Positions 41,931 to 51,936 of a stretch of 64,000 nucleotides of DNA are shown piece by piece. The position numbers and the translations under genes were made by a program. A model generated the notes under the pieces. That model saw nothing but the letters and a program-made list of their open reading frames with translations. It did no database searches and was not told the DNA's origin. This DNA comes from an uncultured archaeon. GTDB taxonomy: Archaea; Thermoproteota; Bathyarchaeia; Bathyarchaeales; Bathycorpusculaceae. Numbering within the stretch: position 1 is the first letter of the stretch; every line of letters begins with the position of its first letter. The stretch covers positions 26,515-90,514 of the forward strand of contig CALJDG010000048.1 in the NCBI GenBank assembly GCA_938023865.1. The letters are read 5' to 3'.

Positions 41931-43277
41931 TTGCCCAGACGCATAGTAATAATTGGGGCGCATGCAGCAGGCGTAGATGCAGCCTCAGCCGCTAGAAAAA
42001 CAGACCGCACAGCAGAGATCACCTTAATAACCGATGAGAGATATGCTGGATATTCTCGCTGCGGATTACCATTCGTCATAGGCGGGCACATACCAAGCTT
42101 CAGCAACCTAATAGTTTTCCCGCCAAGCTACTTCCAAATGATGAAACTAAACATAAAAACAGAGACAAAAGTGACAAAAATAGACACTGGCAAAAAAACC
42201 GTACTAACAGTGGACAAGGCTGGAAATACTGGGGAAATTCCCTATGACGGCCTAATAATAGCCGCTGGTGCAAGCGCCTTTACACCTCCAATCAAAGGAA
42301 GAGAAAAACAGGGAATATTGCCCTTAAGAACAATCGAAGATGGACAGCGAATAGATCAGTCAATAAAGGAAGGAGCAAAAACAGCCGTCGTCATGGGTGC
42401 CGGACTCATAGGCTTGGAAACTGCAGTAGCGTTGCAAGAACGAGGTCTGAGAGTAACGGTTGTAGAAATGCTGCCCCAAGTTTTGCCAGCCATGCTTGAT
42501 GCAGATGTAGCGAAAACGATTCAGGAGATGTTGGAGCAGAAAGGCATACGAACCCTAACTAACAAGCCCGTTGAAGAATTTCTTGGAACAGAAAAAGTGA
42601 CCGGCATAGTGGCTGGAGGAGAACAAATAAATGCAGACCTTTTTGTCAGCGCTTTTGGTGTTAGGGCAAACACCCAGCTTGCCGTGGATGCCGGAATAGC
42701 CCTTGGCGAAACGAGAGCTATTAAAACAAGTGTAAGAATGGAGACTAGTGTTAAGGACGTTTACGCTGTCGGTGACTGTGCAGAATCCACCCACATAGTC
42801 ACGCAAAGACCAGCACTTCAACAACTTGGAACGGTGGCCGTACGACAAGGAAAAGTGGCTGGAATAAACGCCGCTGGAGGCTATGCATTATTCACGGGTG
42901 TTTTAGGCTCGGCTGTAACACAGCTTTATGACATGCAAGTAGGTGTAACAGGCCTAACAGAGGCTGCAGCTCAAAGATCGAAAATAGAAACCATCACCGG
43001 TACCATCTCTTCCAAGACGAAGGCTGATTACTATCCGGGCGCTTTACCGATAAAAGTTAAGCTTGTCGTTGAAAAGGAGTCGCAACGAATTATCGGAGCT
43101 CAAATTGTAGGCGGGGAAGAGGTAACCCAGCGCATAAACGCCGTTTCGTTCGCTATACAGAAGCAGATGACTGTGCGAGAGCTAGCTAAAGCCGACACAG
43201 CTTATGCGCCACCCCTCTGCGAGACATGGGAGCCTCTGGTTCTGGCCGCTGAAATGGTTTTGATGAAGCTCCGCTAA
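41931..43277 (+). CDS. FAD/NAD(P)-dependent disulfide reductase of the CoA-disulfide reductase/NADH oxidase type
   Basis: 448 residues starting at TTG. The N-terminal FAD fold opens with RIVIIGAHAAGVDAASAARK; the single redox cysteine is Cys44 in YSRCGLPFVIGG, as in CoA-disulfide reductases and NADH oxidases, not the CxxxxC pair of dihydrolipoamide dehydrogenase. The NAD fold is VVMGAGLIGLETAVALQERG; FAD contact VYAVGDCAE; then a C-terminal dimerisation domain. Position 3 bases after gcvH raises the possibility that it re-oxidises the H-protein lipoyl group or a CoA/polysulfide couple; the activity is not settled by sequence. Confidence 0.9.
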   Translation: MPRRIVIIGAHAAGVDAASAARKTDRTAEITLITDERYAGYSRCGLPFVIGGHIPSFSNLIVFPPSYFQMMKLNIKTETKVTKIDTGKKTVLTVDKAGNTGEIPYDGLIIAAGASAFTPPIKGREKQGILPLRTIEDGQRIDQSIKEGAKTAVVMGAGLIGLETAVALQERGLRVTVVEMLPQVLPAMLDADVAKTIQEMLEQKGIRTLTNKPVEEFLGTEKVTGIVAGGEQINADLFVSAFGVRANTQLAVDAGIALGETRAIKTSVRMETSVKDVYAVGDCAESTHIVTQRPALQQLGTVAVRQGKVAGINAAGGYALFTGVLGSAVTQLYDMQVGVTGLTEAAAQRSKIETITGTISSKTKADYYPGALPIKVKLVVEKESQRIIGAQIVGGEEVTQRINAVSFAIQKQMTVRELAKADTAYAPPLCETWEPLVLAAEMVLMKLR

Positions 43278-43284
43278 AGCCCAT

Positions 43285-43300
43285 ATTTTTCTTTTTATTT
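43285..43300 (+). terminator. Poly-T terminator after the gcvH operon
   Basis: A T-rich run (ATTTTTCTTTTTATTT) starts about 8 bases after the flavoprotein stop codon, without a strong hairpin. Archaeal RNA polymerase ends transcription on such runs. The GAPDH gene that follows has its own spacing of 70 bases for a promoter. Confidence 0.5.
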
Positions 43301-43368
43301 CTGTCGGAAAATTAATTAAGAGAACCGATTTTAATAATATCCGATATTTAGGATGAATGGTGATTTAA

Positions 43369-44382
<1,014 letters not shown>

Positions 44383-44421
44383 CCCGATCAGATATAAAAT
44401 TTAAAAGCAAACAACCCTCTA

Positions 44422-44431
44422 TTTTTCTTTT
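44422..44431 (+). terminator. T-rich run between gap and pgk
   Basis: TTTTTCTTTT about 40 bases after the gap stop codon. It may give partial termination between the two genes; pgk starts only 23 bases further, so read-through is likely. Confidence 0.3.
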
Positions 44432-44453
44432 CTAAGTACGAAGAGGGACATGA

Positions 44454-45683
44454 ATGGCTAAATATTTGACTTTAGACGATGTTGACGTTAAAAATAAGGT
44501 GGTTTTTGTAAGAGTTGATTTCAACTCTCCGATAGACCCTCAAACGAAGAAGGTTCTTGACGACACAAGGATTAGGGCACACGGAGAAACTACCATAAAG
44601 GAGTTGGGCCAAAAAGGTGCGAAGGTTGTGGTGCTTGCCCACCAAGGGAGAAAAGGCGATCCAGATTTCATACCGCTGAGAGAGCACGCTGAAATCCTAG
44701 GCAAAGTATTAGGAAAACCAGTGAAATTCGTGGACGATGTCTTCGGAGAGAAAGCCCAAAAAGCAATTAAGGAATTGAAAAGCGGCGAAATTCTGGTCCT
44801 AGATAACGTTAGAAACTTCGCCGGAGAAACAAAGGAGGGCACACCAGAAGACCACGCCAAAACAGAGCTCGTCAAGACACTTGCACCACTGGCAAACATA
44901 TTCGTTAATGACGCCTTTGCAGCAGCCCACAGAGCCCACGTCTCAATGGTTGGCTTTACAGCCGTTCTGCCAAGCGTCGCCGGAAGAATAATGGAGAGGG
45001 AACTAAAATCCTTAAGCAGAGTGCTGGAAAACCCAGAAAAACCATGCGTATACGTGCTTGGCGGTGCTAAGGCGGACGACTCCCTAGAAATCTCAAAATA
45101 TGTTTTAGACAATGGAGTAGCAGACTACGTATTAACAGGCGGTGTTGTAGGGCACGTCTTTATGGTTGCAAAAGGATACGACCTGGGCAAGCCTAACATG
45201 AAATTCTTAGAAGAGAAAAAACTGATGGGACTAGTCCCCGGAATAAAGGCGCTCATACAAAAATATCCGGATAAGATTAAGGTTCCGGCAGACGTGGCGG
45301 TGGAAGTAAATAAAAAACGTCAAGAAATCCCAGTGGAAAAACTTCCCATAGAATATCTGATATTTGACATAGGAGCAAAAACGGTCGAAAACTATGTAAA
45401 GATAATACGCAACGCAAAATCAATAGTGTTAAGCGGACCAATGGGAGTTTTCGAAAACAGCGAATTCATCTACGGAACAAAAAGAATTTTCGAGGAAATT
45501 GCAAATTCAAAGGCTTTCTCCCTAGCTGGTGGAGGGCACACAATAGCCGCCCTCCAAGAGTTGGGACTGTCCAACAAAATATCTTATGTAAGTACCGCTG
45601 GCGGAGCCCTAATTGAATTTCTAATGGGCAAAAAGCTTCCAGGCGTTGTAGCATTAGAAAAAGCTGTAACTTATAAACCTTAG
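44454..45683 (+). CDS. pgk: Phosphoglycerate kinase
   Basis: Transfers phosphate between 1,3-bisphosphoglycerate and ADP. 409 residues of the archaeal branch: VFVRVDFNSPIDP, TRIRAHGETTIKELG, LAHQGRKGDPDF, LDNVRNFAGET, NDAFAAAHRAHVSMVGF, VYVLGGAKADDSLEI and the C-terminal nucleotide loop SLAGGGHTIAALQELGL. The substrate arginines and the glycine-rich hinge are intact. Starts at ATG. With gap upstream and apgM at 57 kb it covers the lower glycolytic/gluconeogenic trunk. Confidence 0.97.
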   Translation: MAKYLTLDDVDVKNKVVFVRVDFNSPIDPQTKKVLDDTRIRAHGETTIKELGQKGAKVVVLAHQGRKGDPDFIPLREHAEILGKVLGKPVKFVDDVFGEKAQKAIKELKSGEILVLDNVRNFAGETKEGTPEDHAKTELVKTLAPLANIFVNDAFAAAHRAHVSMVGFTAVLPSVAGRIMERELKSLSRVLENPEKPCVYVLGGAKADDSLEISKYVLDNGVADYVLTGGVVGHVFMVAKGYDLGKPNMKFLEEKKLMGLVPGIKALIQKYPDKIKVPADVAVEVNKKRQEIPVEKLPIEYLIFDIGAKTVENYVKIIRNAKSIVLSGPMGVFENSEFIYGTKRIFEEIANSKAFSLAGGGHTIAALQELGLSNKISYVSTAGGALIEFLMGKKLPGVVALEKAVTYKP

Positions 45684-45701
45684 CTTTAAACCTCTATTCC
45701 A

Positions 45702-45710
45702 TTTTTATTT
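45702..45710 (+). terminator. Poly-T terminator after pgk
   Basis: TTTTTATTT lies about 18 bases after the pgk stop codon, followed by an AT-rich spacer of 170 bases before the GH57 gene that shows no other gene. It fits an intrinsic archaeal terminator. Confidence 0.45.
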
Positions 45711-45880
45711 ACTTGCTAAAATAAGTTAACCATTTATTTCTTTATTTCCTATATTTTACATGCGAAATTACTTAAAATCTCAAATATTTGTTCACCGAAT
45801 TGGATAAAAAGCTCCAAAACTCAGCAAACCAAAATAAGATGCAAGTGGACAATAACAATTAACAATAGAGGCAAAATAAG

Positions 45881-47428
45881 TTGACGGACATAGTTTTCGT
45901 GTTCGAAGTGCACCAGCCTCACAGATTAAGGAGGAATTATTTCTGGGAAAGCAAGCCCTTTAAGCGCCTAAAAAAGGAAGAGCTTTTTGGCTATTATTTC
46001 AACCATGAACTCGACAGGGAAATCTTTGAAAGAGCATGCAAAAAATGCTATTTCCCATCAAACCAAATATTGCTAGACTTAATAGACAAATATAAGCAAG
46101 AGAAAAAACAGGTAAAAGTCTCATTCAGCGTGTCTGGGACCTTTCTCGAACAATGTGAAATGTTCAATAAAGACCTTCTGGAGTCTTTCAAACAACTTGC
46201 AGAAACGGGCTGCGTAGAATTTCTAAACCAAACATATTATCATTCATTAGCAAGTCTTTACCCGGAAAAACAAGAATTCATCGAGCAGATAAAAATGCAC
46301 ACACAAACCGTAAAAGACTTACTGGGTTATACGCCACGAGTTTTCGAGAACACGGAACTGATCTATAATAACGCCATAGCAAAAACAGCAGAAAAACTAG
46401 GCTTTGCTGGAATATTCACAGAAGGCACGGAAAGAATACTCCATGAAAAGTCACCCAACTACCTATACAAGCCAAAAGGATGCAGAAAAATCAAAGTGCT
46501 CCTCAGAAACTACAAGCTAACAGACGACATAGGCTTTAGGTTTTCTGCAAGATGGTGGAGCGAGTGGCCCCTAACAGCCCACAAATACGCAAGCTGGCTT
46601 GCAGCCACGCCTGGAAACTGCATAAATATATTCCCAGACTACGAAACCTTCGGCGAACACCACTGGCCAGAGACAGGCATACATGAGTTTTTAAGGCACT
46701 TGCCTGGGGAGATTTTGAAGTGGAAGCACCTTCACTTGGCAACGCCATCAGAAGTCATTGAAAAATATGAGCCCTTCGAGGAAATTGACGTGCCAGAGCT
46801 AGGCGGTACAGTTTCATGGGCTGATTTAGAAAGGGATGCAAGCTGCTGGCTTGGAAACACCTTACAATGGGCCTATTACACGTCCGTTAAGAGACTTGAA
46901 CCTATAGTTAAGGAGTCGGAGGATAAAGATTGGCTAAGAATATGGCGTTATTTCCAAACAAGCGACCATCTATATTACATGTTCACAGCTGGCGGAGCTC
47001 CAGGAGAAGTCCACTCTTACTTCAGTCCCTTTAGCACTCCAGCAGATGCCTATATAACTGCGCAAGCGGCGATCCTCGATTTTGAGAGCCGCCTTCGACT
47101 TGCAACAATAACAGCTAACGAGCCATTTCTCTTCTACCAGGGCGTAGGAGAAGAAAATTATACTGGAGTGATTGCTTGGAGCCTTAAAGGCTTCATCAAA
47201 GCCTTGCAAACGGCTGAAATAAAGTCTATAGAGTTCCACAACAGTCGCCGTGATTTTGAAAGGTGGGCCGAAAATTCGCTTCACGATAAAGTTTTAGCTG
47301 GAAGGCTCAGGGAAATTAGACTTTCAAAGCTTAAGGGAGAGACTTTAAGGAAAGCCTTGACTACAACTGCAAAAGAAAGATTTTACGAATTGTCACGGCA
47401 GATAAAGGCTGTGACAGAATACTTTTAA
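45881..47428 (+). CDS. Glycoside hydrolase family 57 alpha-amylase-like enzyme
   Basis: Alpha-glucan hydrolase or transferase. 515 residues starting at TTG. GH57 motifs in order: FVFEVHQPHRLRR (motif 1, HQP), SFSVSGTFLEQ, VEFLNQTYYHSLASLY, FENTELIYNN with the nucleophile Glu159, and NIFPDYETFGEHHW with the acid/base Asp253. A C-terminal helical domain follows. No signal peptide is seen, so it acts in the cytosol, probably on stored glycogen. The next three genes on the same strand include glycogen-synthase-like glycosyltransferases, so this is a glycogen metabolism cluster. Confidence 0.92.
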   Translation: MTDIVFVFEVHQPHRLRRNYFWESKPFKRLKKEELFGYYFNHELDREIFERACKKCYFPSNQILLDLIDKYKQEKKQVKVSFSVSGTFLEQCEMFNKDLLESFKQLAETGCVEFLNQTYYHSLASLYPEKQEFIEQIKMHTQTVKDLLGYTPRVFENTELIYNNAIAKTAEKLGFAGIFTEGTERILHEKSPNYLYKPKGCRKIKVLLRNYKLTDDIGFRFSARWWSEWPLTAHKYASWLAATPGNCINIFPDYETFGEHHWPETGIHEFLRHLPGEILKWKHLHLATPSEVIEKYEPFEEIDVPELGGTVSWADLERDASCWLGNTLQWAYYTSVKRLEPIVKESEDKDWLRIWRYFQTSDHLYYMFTAGGAPGEVHSYFSPFSTPADAYITAQAAILDFESRLRLATITANEPFLFYQGVGEENYTGVIAWSLKGFIKALQTAEIKSIEFHNSRRDFERWAENSLHDKVLAGRLREIRLSKLKGETLRKALTTTAKERFYELSRQIKAVTEYF

Positions 47429-47489
47429 GTATACGCACACTTTAATAGAAAACACATTGGTATGTTTTAGGGTTTAAAGGTGAAAACCG

Positions 47490-47741
47490 TTGAGGGAGGA
47501 GCTTCCAGTCTCTGAGAAAATCCTACAAACGCTTCATAATTTATGCGCGACAGCTCCGGACCTAGCCAGGAAAAGCGAGGAACTAGCCCAAGTTTTACAA
47601 TTAGAAGTGACAGAAGTCGAAAAGATTCTTGATGGATATGGATGCGATGGATATGTGGAAAGTTTCGCCGATAACCAAGGTAAAAAGTGGTACTATCTCA
47701 CTGGAAGGGGAATAATTAAGGTCTGTGCACTTTTTACTTAA
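47490..47741 (+). CDS. Small winged-helix-like protein
   Basis: 83 residues starting at TTG. Helices EKILQTLHNLCATAPDLARKSEELAQVL and TEVEKILDGYGCDGYVESF are followed by a beta wing GKKWYYLTGRGIIKVCALF, the layout of a winged-helix domain (compare the endings of MarR or ArsR wings). It sits between the amylase and glycosyltransferase genes and may regulate them. Its end lies 13 bases before the ATG of the next gene. Confidence 0.68.
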   Translation: MREELPVSEKILQTLHNLCATAPDLARKSEELAQVLQLEVTEVEKILDGYGCDGYVESFADNQGKKWYYLTGRGIIKVCALFT

Positions 47742-47754
47742 CCGGCGGTTGCAA

Positions 47755-48366
47755 ATGCGGGTTATAATTTTTTCATGGGAATACCCGCCAAGAGTGGTTG
47801 GAAAACTCGCAGATTATGTTAAGGAATTGGCGGTACAGCTTGCCAAACATAGTGTCGAAACATATGTTGTCACCTATCACGATTATATGTCTGGAATGTT
47901 TGAGGAAAACGGCGTCAAAACCTATAGGGTGGCAAACCCTGTTAAAACTCACATAAGCGTTCTCACATGGGTTTTGACCCTAAACCAGGAAGTTGAACGA
48001 GTCGCTGCTAACATTTACTATGGAGGTGGTGGGCACATCGATCTAATAGACGCGCAGGACTGGCATTTTATACCGGCAGCAGTCACTTTGAAAAAGGCGT
48101 TAAACATTCCATTTGCGTATTCCGTTGAGAGCTTGGAAGACCACCGTTCACACGGTGCAAACTCGCCGTTTAATATGGCTATTAAAAGCATTGAGTGGCT
48201 GGGCATGTACGAAGCAAGCAAGGTTCTGGTGAAATCCGAGTGGATGGCAAGCGAAGCCGTACGAACCTATAAAGTTCCAGAAGCCAAAATAAAAATTGTT
48301 AAGCCGGGATCTGAACGATGGCTTAAAACGATTTTAGGAGCCTATCAAACCATCAAGGGGAGTTAG
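47755..48366 (+). CDS. Half-length glycosyltransferase: GT4/GT5 N-lobe only
   Basis: 203 residues from ATG 47755 (an in-frame start at 47725 would add ten residues). It begins MRVIIFSWEYPPRVVGKLADYVKELAVQLAKHSVETYVVTYH, the N-lobe signature of GT4/GT5 glycogen-synthase-type enzymes, and runs through IDLIDAQDWHFIPAAVTLKKALNIPFAYSVESLEDHRSHG to VKSEWMASEAVRTYKVPEAKIKIVKPGSE. There it ends with WLKTILGAYQTIKGS, which looks like the final helix of a full enzyme. The whole C-lobe that binds the sugar nucleotide is missing, so it cannot be an independent catalyst. The full-length paralogue follows 6 bases later. Confidence 0.8.
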   Translation: MRVIIFSWEYPPRVVGKLADYVKELAVQLAKHSVETYVVTYHDYMSGMFEENGVKTYRVANPVKTHISVLTWVLTLNQEVERVAANIYYGGGGHIDLIDAQDWHFIPAAVTLKKALNIPFAYSVESLEDHRSHGANSPFNMAIKSIEWLGMYEASKVLVKSEWMASEAVRTYKVPEAKIKIVKPGSERWLKTILGAYQTIKGS

Positions 48367-48372
48367 AGAGAA

Positions 48373-49578
48373 ATGCTTGGTGAGTTAAGGGTTATGATGC
48401 TTACATGGGAGTTTCCGCCAAGAATAATCGGCGGGATCTCACCCCACGTCTATTACCTGTCAAAAGGCCTCTCAAAAAATGGCGTAAAAGTTTACGTTGT
48501 TACATGCGATTTTCCCGGAGCCCCCCAACATGAGAAACTGGATGGAGTTGAGGTTTTCAGGATTGATTCTTACAAGAACCCCTCTCCAGATTTTGCAAGT
48601 TGGGTTTATTTAATGAATATGAATATGCAGAAGGAGGCGGCCTCCATTGTTAAAGAGTTGGGCGGAGTTGACATTTTTCATGCTCATGACTGGCTTGTGG
48701 CAAATGCCGCGATGGGTTTAAAACACGTTTTTAGGAGGCCTCTTTTAGCTACGATCCATTCTACAGAATATGGAAGGCGAAATGGCATTCATTCCGACTA
48801 TGAGAGGATGATTCATGAAACAGAGGCTTGGCTCACTTATGAGGCTTGGAGGGTTATATGCTGCAGCAACTACATGGTTTCCCATGTAAAATGGGTTTTC
48901 GGGCTTCCGCAAGACAAACTCATAATGATTCCAAATGGCGTAGACGCAAAAGAGTATGTTAAGAGCGCCGATATAAGCCTAGACCAGTTTAGGCTTCAGT
49001 TCGCCTTACCAGAAGAAAAAATTGTATTATTTGTTGGACGACTTGTCTATGAGAAGGGCATACATGTCCTCATTAATGCGGTGCCAAAGGTTTTGGAGAA
49101 AGTTAACGCAAAATTCGTTATAGTTGGAAACGGATACTTGCATCAATCCATGCTAGAACATATAAGAAACATAGGGCTAGCGCATAAAGTTACATTTACA
49201 GGGTTTGTGGATGATAATACATTGCGAAATCTGCAGAAATGCGCCGACGTATCAGTTGTTCCATCCCTTTTCGAACCGTTTGGAATTGTTGCCCTTGAGG
49301 CGATGGCGGCTAAAAGCCCGGTTGTTGTTTCAGATACTGGCGGTTTATCAGAAATAGTTGAGCATGAGGTTACCGGCGTTAAGGTTTATCCAAATAATCC
49401 AGACTCGCTGGCGTGGGGAATCACAAGAGTTTTACATGATGAGAATTTGGCGAATATCTTAAGAGAAAAAGCCTTCCGAAAGGTTACTGAAAATTATAAC
49501 TGGGAGAAAATAAGCCAGCAAACAAAAAAAGTTTATGAGAGTGTTTTAAGCGAATGTTCGAAAACATTTTGGGCTTAG
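48373..49578 (+). CDS. Glycosyltransferase, GT4/GT5 glycogen-synthase-like
   Basis: Transfers glucose from a nucleotide sugar, probably to an alpha-glucan. 401 residues: N-lobe MMLTWEFPPRIIGGISPHVYYLSKGLSKNGVKVYVVTCDFPG, then ATIHSTEYGRRNGIHSDYE, IMIPNGVD, IVLFVGRLVYEKGIHVLI, FTGFVDDNTLRNL, and the E-x7-E motif in PSLFEPFGIVALEAM, which contacts the donor. Both lobes are complete. The KTGGL-type loop appears as PPRIIGGIS. It forms a unit with the half-length paralogue and the GH57 gene, consistent with glycogen synthesis. Confidence 0.92.
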   Translation: MLGELRVMMLTWEFPPRIIGGISPHVYYLSKGLSKNGVKVYVVTCDFPGAPQHEKLDGVEVFRIDSYKNPSPDFASWVYLMNMNMQKEAASIVKELGGVDIFHAHDWLVANAAMGLKHVFRRPLLATIHSTEYGRRNGIHSDYERMIHETEAWLTYEAWRVICCSNYMVSHVKWVFGLPQDKLIMIPNGVDAKEYVKSADISLDQFRLQFALPEEKIVLFVGRLVYEKGIHVLINAVPKVLEKVNAKFVIVGNGYLHQSMLEHIRNIGLAHKVTFTGFVDDNTLRNLQKCADVSVVPSLFEPFGIVALEAMAAKSPVVVSDTGGLSEIVEHEVTGVKVYPNNPDSLAWGITRVLHDENLANILREKAFRKVTENYNWEKISQQTKKVYESVLSECSKTFWA

Positions 49579-49583
49579 CAGCA

Positions 49584-50522
49584 TCACGGATACCTAAGCC
49601 TAATCGCCTTATGCGGGCAAGCGTCGGAACACTTTAAGCAGTAAATACATTCCGGGTCGTTGAACTTCTCCCACGGAAGCTCCAAAATTGGAACCATCAT
49701 TGGACAAGCCTTAACACATTCTCGGCATTCCCCCTTAACACATTTCACGGGGTCTCTCCGCAAGCCAAGAAAGCTAAACCTGTTCAGAAAAGCCATCATC
49801 GCGCCGTGGGGACATAAATACCTACACCATCCTCTTGGAACATAAGCCGCTAAAACAAGAACACCCACAAGAATGAATAACTGAACCCAGAAAAGCGGAG
49901 GCAAATCTAAAACCCCAGATAAAACATCCACAACCGGTCTCTCCATAATCTCGATTGAAAAACTTTGAATACCTCTCGGCAGCGTTGAAAACAAGATTTC
50001 AGCCGGACTTATAGCGGTGAATGGAGCATAGGCAAATATGCCTAACGCCCTCTCATAGTCTCTATAGGCTCCAGTAACCTTAGCTGCTGAAAAGGTTAAA
50101 CTAATGAAAAGCACGATGCCCAAAACAAAATACTTCAACCAAGTCATGTTCCTATGAGTTTTTGGAGAAACCTCTGTTTTCTTTACTTTAATAAAACTTA
50201 ATAGGTCCTGGATAAAACCGAAGGGACAAACCCAACCGCAGAGGGATTTGCCGAGCAAAACGCCTACCAACAGAAAGGATGCCACAGCAAACCATGGAAA
50301 AACAATTGGTGACCGCTCCCAGCCACTAAACATCAACTGCAGTGCTGTGAAAGCATCTCCAACTGAGTTTGGCTGGTAACCCCAAGTCCATAAAACCGGA
50401 AGCACCATTGGCAGCGAGCTCAAATTAAAAATCATCGCACTGAAAAGTATGAAGGAGAGAAACTGGATCGTTCTGCGAAGCATATTAATCTTAAGCAGAT
50501 GCTGCTGAATGCTCGCCTTCAA
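49584..50522 (-). CDS. Membrane polyferredoxin (NapH/YccM-like 4Fe-4S protein)
   Basis: 312 residues with about five membrane helices and the CXXXCP-type cytosolic motif GKSLCGWVCPFGFIQDLL plus RGWCRYLCPHGAMMAFLN. The C terminus has two 4Fe-4S clusters: CVKGECRECVKACPM and CIYCLKCSDACPHKAIRLRYP. Such NapH-like proteins pass electrons from the quinone or ferredoxin pool to partner enzymes. No partner enzyme is adjacent. It starts at TTG and converges on the glycosyltransferase gene with 5 bases between. Confidence 0.9.
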   Translation of the reverse strand: MKASIQQHLLKINMLRRTIQFLSFILFSAMIFNLSSLPMVLPVLWTWGYQPNSVGDAFTALQLMFSGWERSPIVFPWFAVASFLLVGVLLGKSLCGWVCPFGFIQDLLSFIKVKKTEVSPKTHRNMTWLKYFVLGIVLFISLTFSAAKVTGAYRDYERALGIFAYAPFTAISPAEILFSTLPRGIQSFSIEIMERPVVDVLSGVLDLPPLFWVQLFILVGVLVLAAYVPRGWCRYLCPHGAMMAFLNRFSFLGLRRDPVKCVKGECRECVKACPMMVPILELPWEKFNDPECIYCLKCSDACPHKAIRLRYP

Positions 50523-50568
50523 CGTTTCAGCCCCATTTTGAGTGAGATAGTTTAAGGTTTAGATTATT

Positions 50569-51936
50569 TTACTTTCCGATAACTTTAACGTTTTCCGCAA
50601 GAACCCAAGGCGCAACAAGTGAGCCAATTTTCCTTTCATTATTTGCTAAACCCGAAACATTCTTCAAAACGTCAAAAACGTTGCCAGCCAGCATGGCACC
50701 CTTAACCGGATGGACTATTCTGCCTTTCTCGATCTTCCACGCTGGAGCCGCCACAACAGAGAATTCCCCGCTTGCCGGATTGCTGCTATGTGCCCCCTGC
50801 AAGGAGTAAACAAGAAGCCCCTCATTAACCTCGCCAATAAGCTCTTCTGGAGATTTTTCCCCAGCTTCAAAGTGGAAATTTGTTGTTTCAACATTGGGTG
50901 TCGATAAATAGCCAGCCCTAAAAGCGTTTCCGGTGCTCTCCTTCCCCTCTTTATTGGCGGTATAATTATCATATATAAAACTGCGCAAAAAGCCCCTCTC
51001 TATTATAAGAGTTTTCTGCTGTGGGACTCCTTCACCGTCAAACCTCCACGTACGTAACCCACCTTCAAGTAGGCCATCGTCATATATCGTTACGACCTCG
51101 GAGGCAACTTTTTCGCCAATCTTATTTTTAAGAGCCGACTGGTTTCGCTGCATGTAATCTGCTTTAACCGCGTCCATCAAAGTGTAATGGAGCAGCTGCT
51201 GCAAGGCAAAATGAGCAAAAATAATCTTCAGATTTCTTGTCTCTATCTGTTTGGCTCTTAACGCCAAAGCCGCAAGACGAGCGGCTTCTCTCCCCACCCA
51301 CTCGGGATCTATTTTATAAATTCTTTCGGCATTGAATTCAAAACATACAGGTGTTACCTCGCCACCTTCATGAGCTACGGTTGCCAAACTGCATTCAATG
51401 ACCGTTCCCCGATCGAAACCTGACACACCATTTGAGTTTACAATGGCCATAGAGAGAGAAGAGGCCCCGACACCGCCTTCTATTGGAAAGACGCGTTCGT
51501 CTGTCTTTTCGGCAGCCTCCAACATTAAAGAAGAAAGCCTAACCAGATCCTCCGACGAGGATTCGCAAACGGCACTATCAAATGTGCCTCTCACATTGGC
51601 GCATAGTTTTCTCGAGGGGAAACCTTTCCAATCTTTGTCTGGTTTACTTGCCCTTGCAGATTTCAAAGATTTTTGGATCACCTCCTCAATTGCCGCTTTA
51701 CTTCCAACAATGTTTGTGTAGGAAAAACCGATGGCCTTACTAACAACCGTTCTAACTCCTAGACCTTGGTCGATTATTCTTGAACTTTTTGCAATCTGTC
51801 CTCTTTCAATGGCGACAGTTTTTGTTAAACCCTCGTATGCGAAGACTTCAGCCTCATCAGCTCCATGTTTAAGAGCAAAATTCACAGCAGCCTCAGCCAA
51901 ACTGATAGTTTCTTCTGGGTTAAGCGCTACCACCAA
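50569..51936 (-). CDS. tldE: TldE/PmbA-family protein (TldD partner)
   Basis: 455 residues of the PmbA/TldE family, the non-metal-binding partner that forms a heterodimeric protease with TldD and trims unfolded or ribosomally made peptides. Visible features: [39 protein letters not shown] near the N terminus, [48 protein letters not shown] and the C-terminal [38 protein letters not shown]. It lacks HExxxH, as expected. It overlaps tldD by 17 bases and follows it in one operon. Confidence 0.93.
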   Translation of the reverse strand: MVVALNPEETISLAEAAVNFALKHGADEAEVFAYEGLTKTVAIERGQIAKSSRIIDQGLGVRTVVSKAIGFSYTNIVGSKAAIEEVIQKSLKSARASKPDKDWKGFPSRKLCANVRGTFDSAVCESSSEDLVRLSSLMLEAAEKTDERVFPIEGGVGASSLSMAIVNSNGVSGFDRGTVIECSLATVAHEGGEVTPVCFEFNAERIYKIDPEWVGREAARLAALALRAKQIETRNLKIIFAHFALQQLLHYTLMDAVKADYMQRNQSALKNKIGEKVASEVVTIYDDGLLEGGLRTWRFDGEGVPQQKTLIIERGFLRSFIYDNYTANKEGKESTGNAFRAGYLSTPNVETTNFHFEAGEKSPEELIGEVNEGLLVYSLQGAHSSNPASGEFSVVAAPAWKIEKGRIVHPVKGAMLAGNVFDVLKNVSGLANNERKIGSLVAPWVLAENVKVIGK

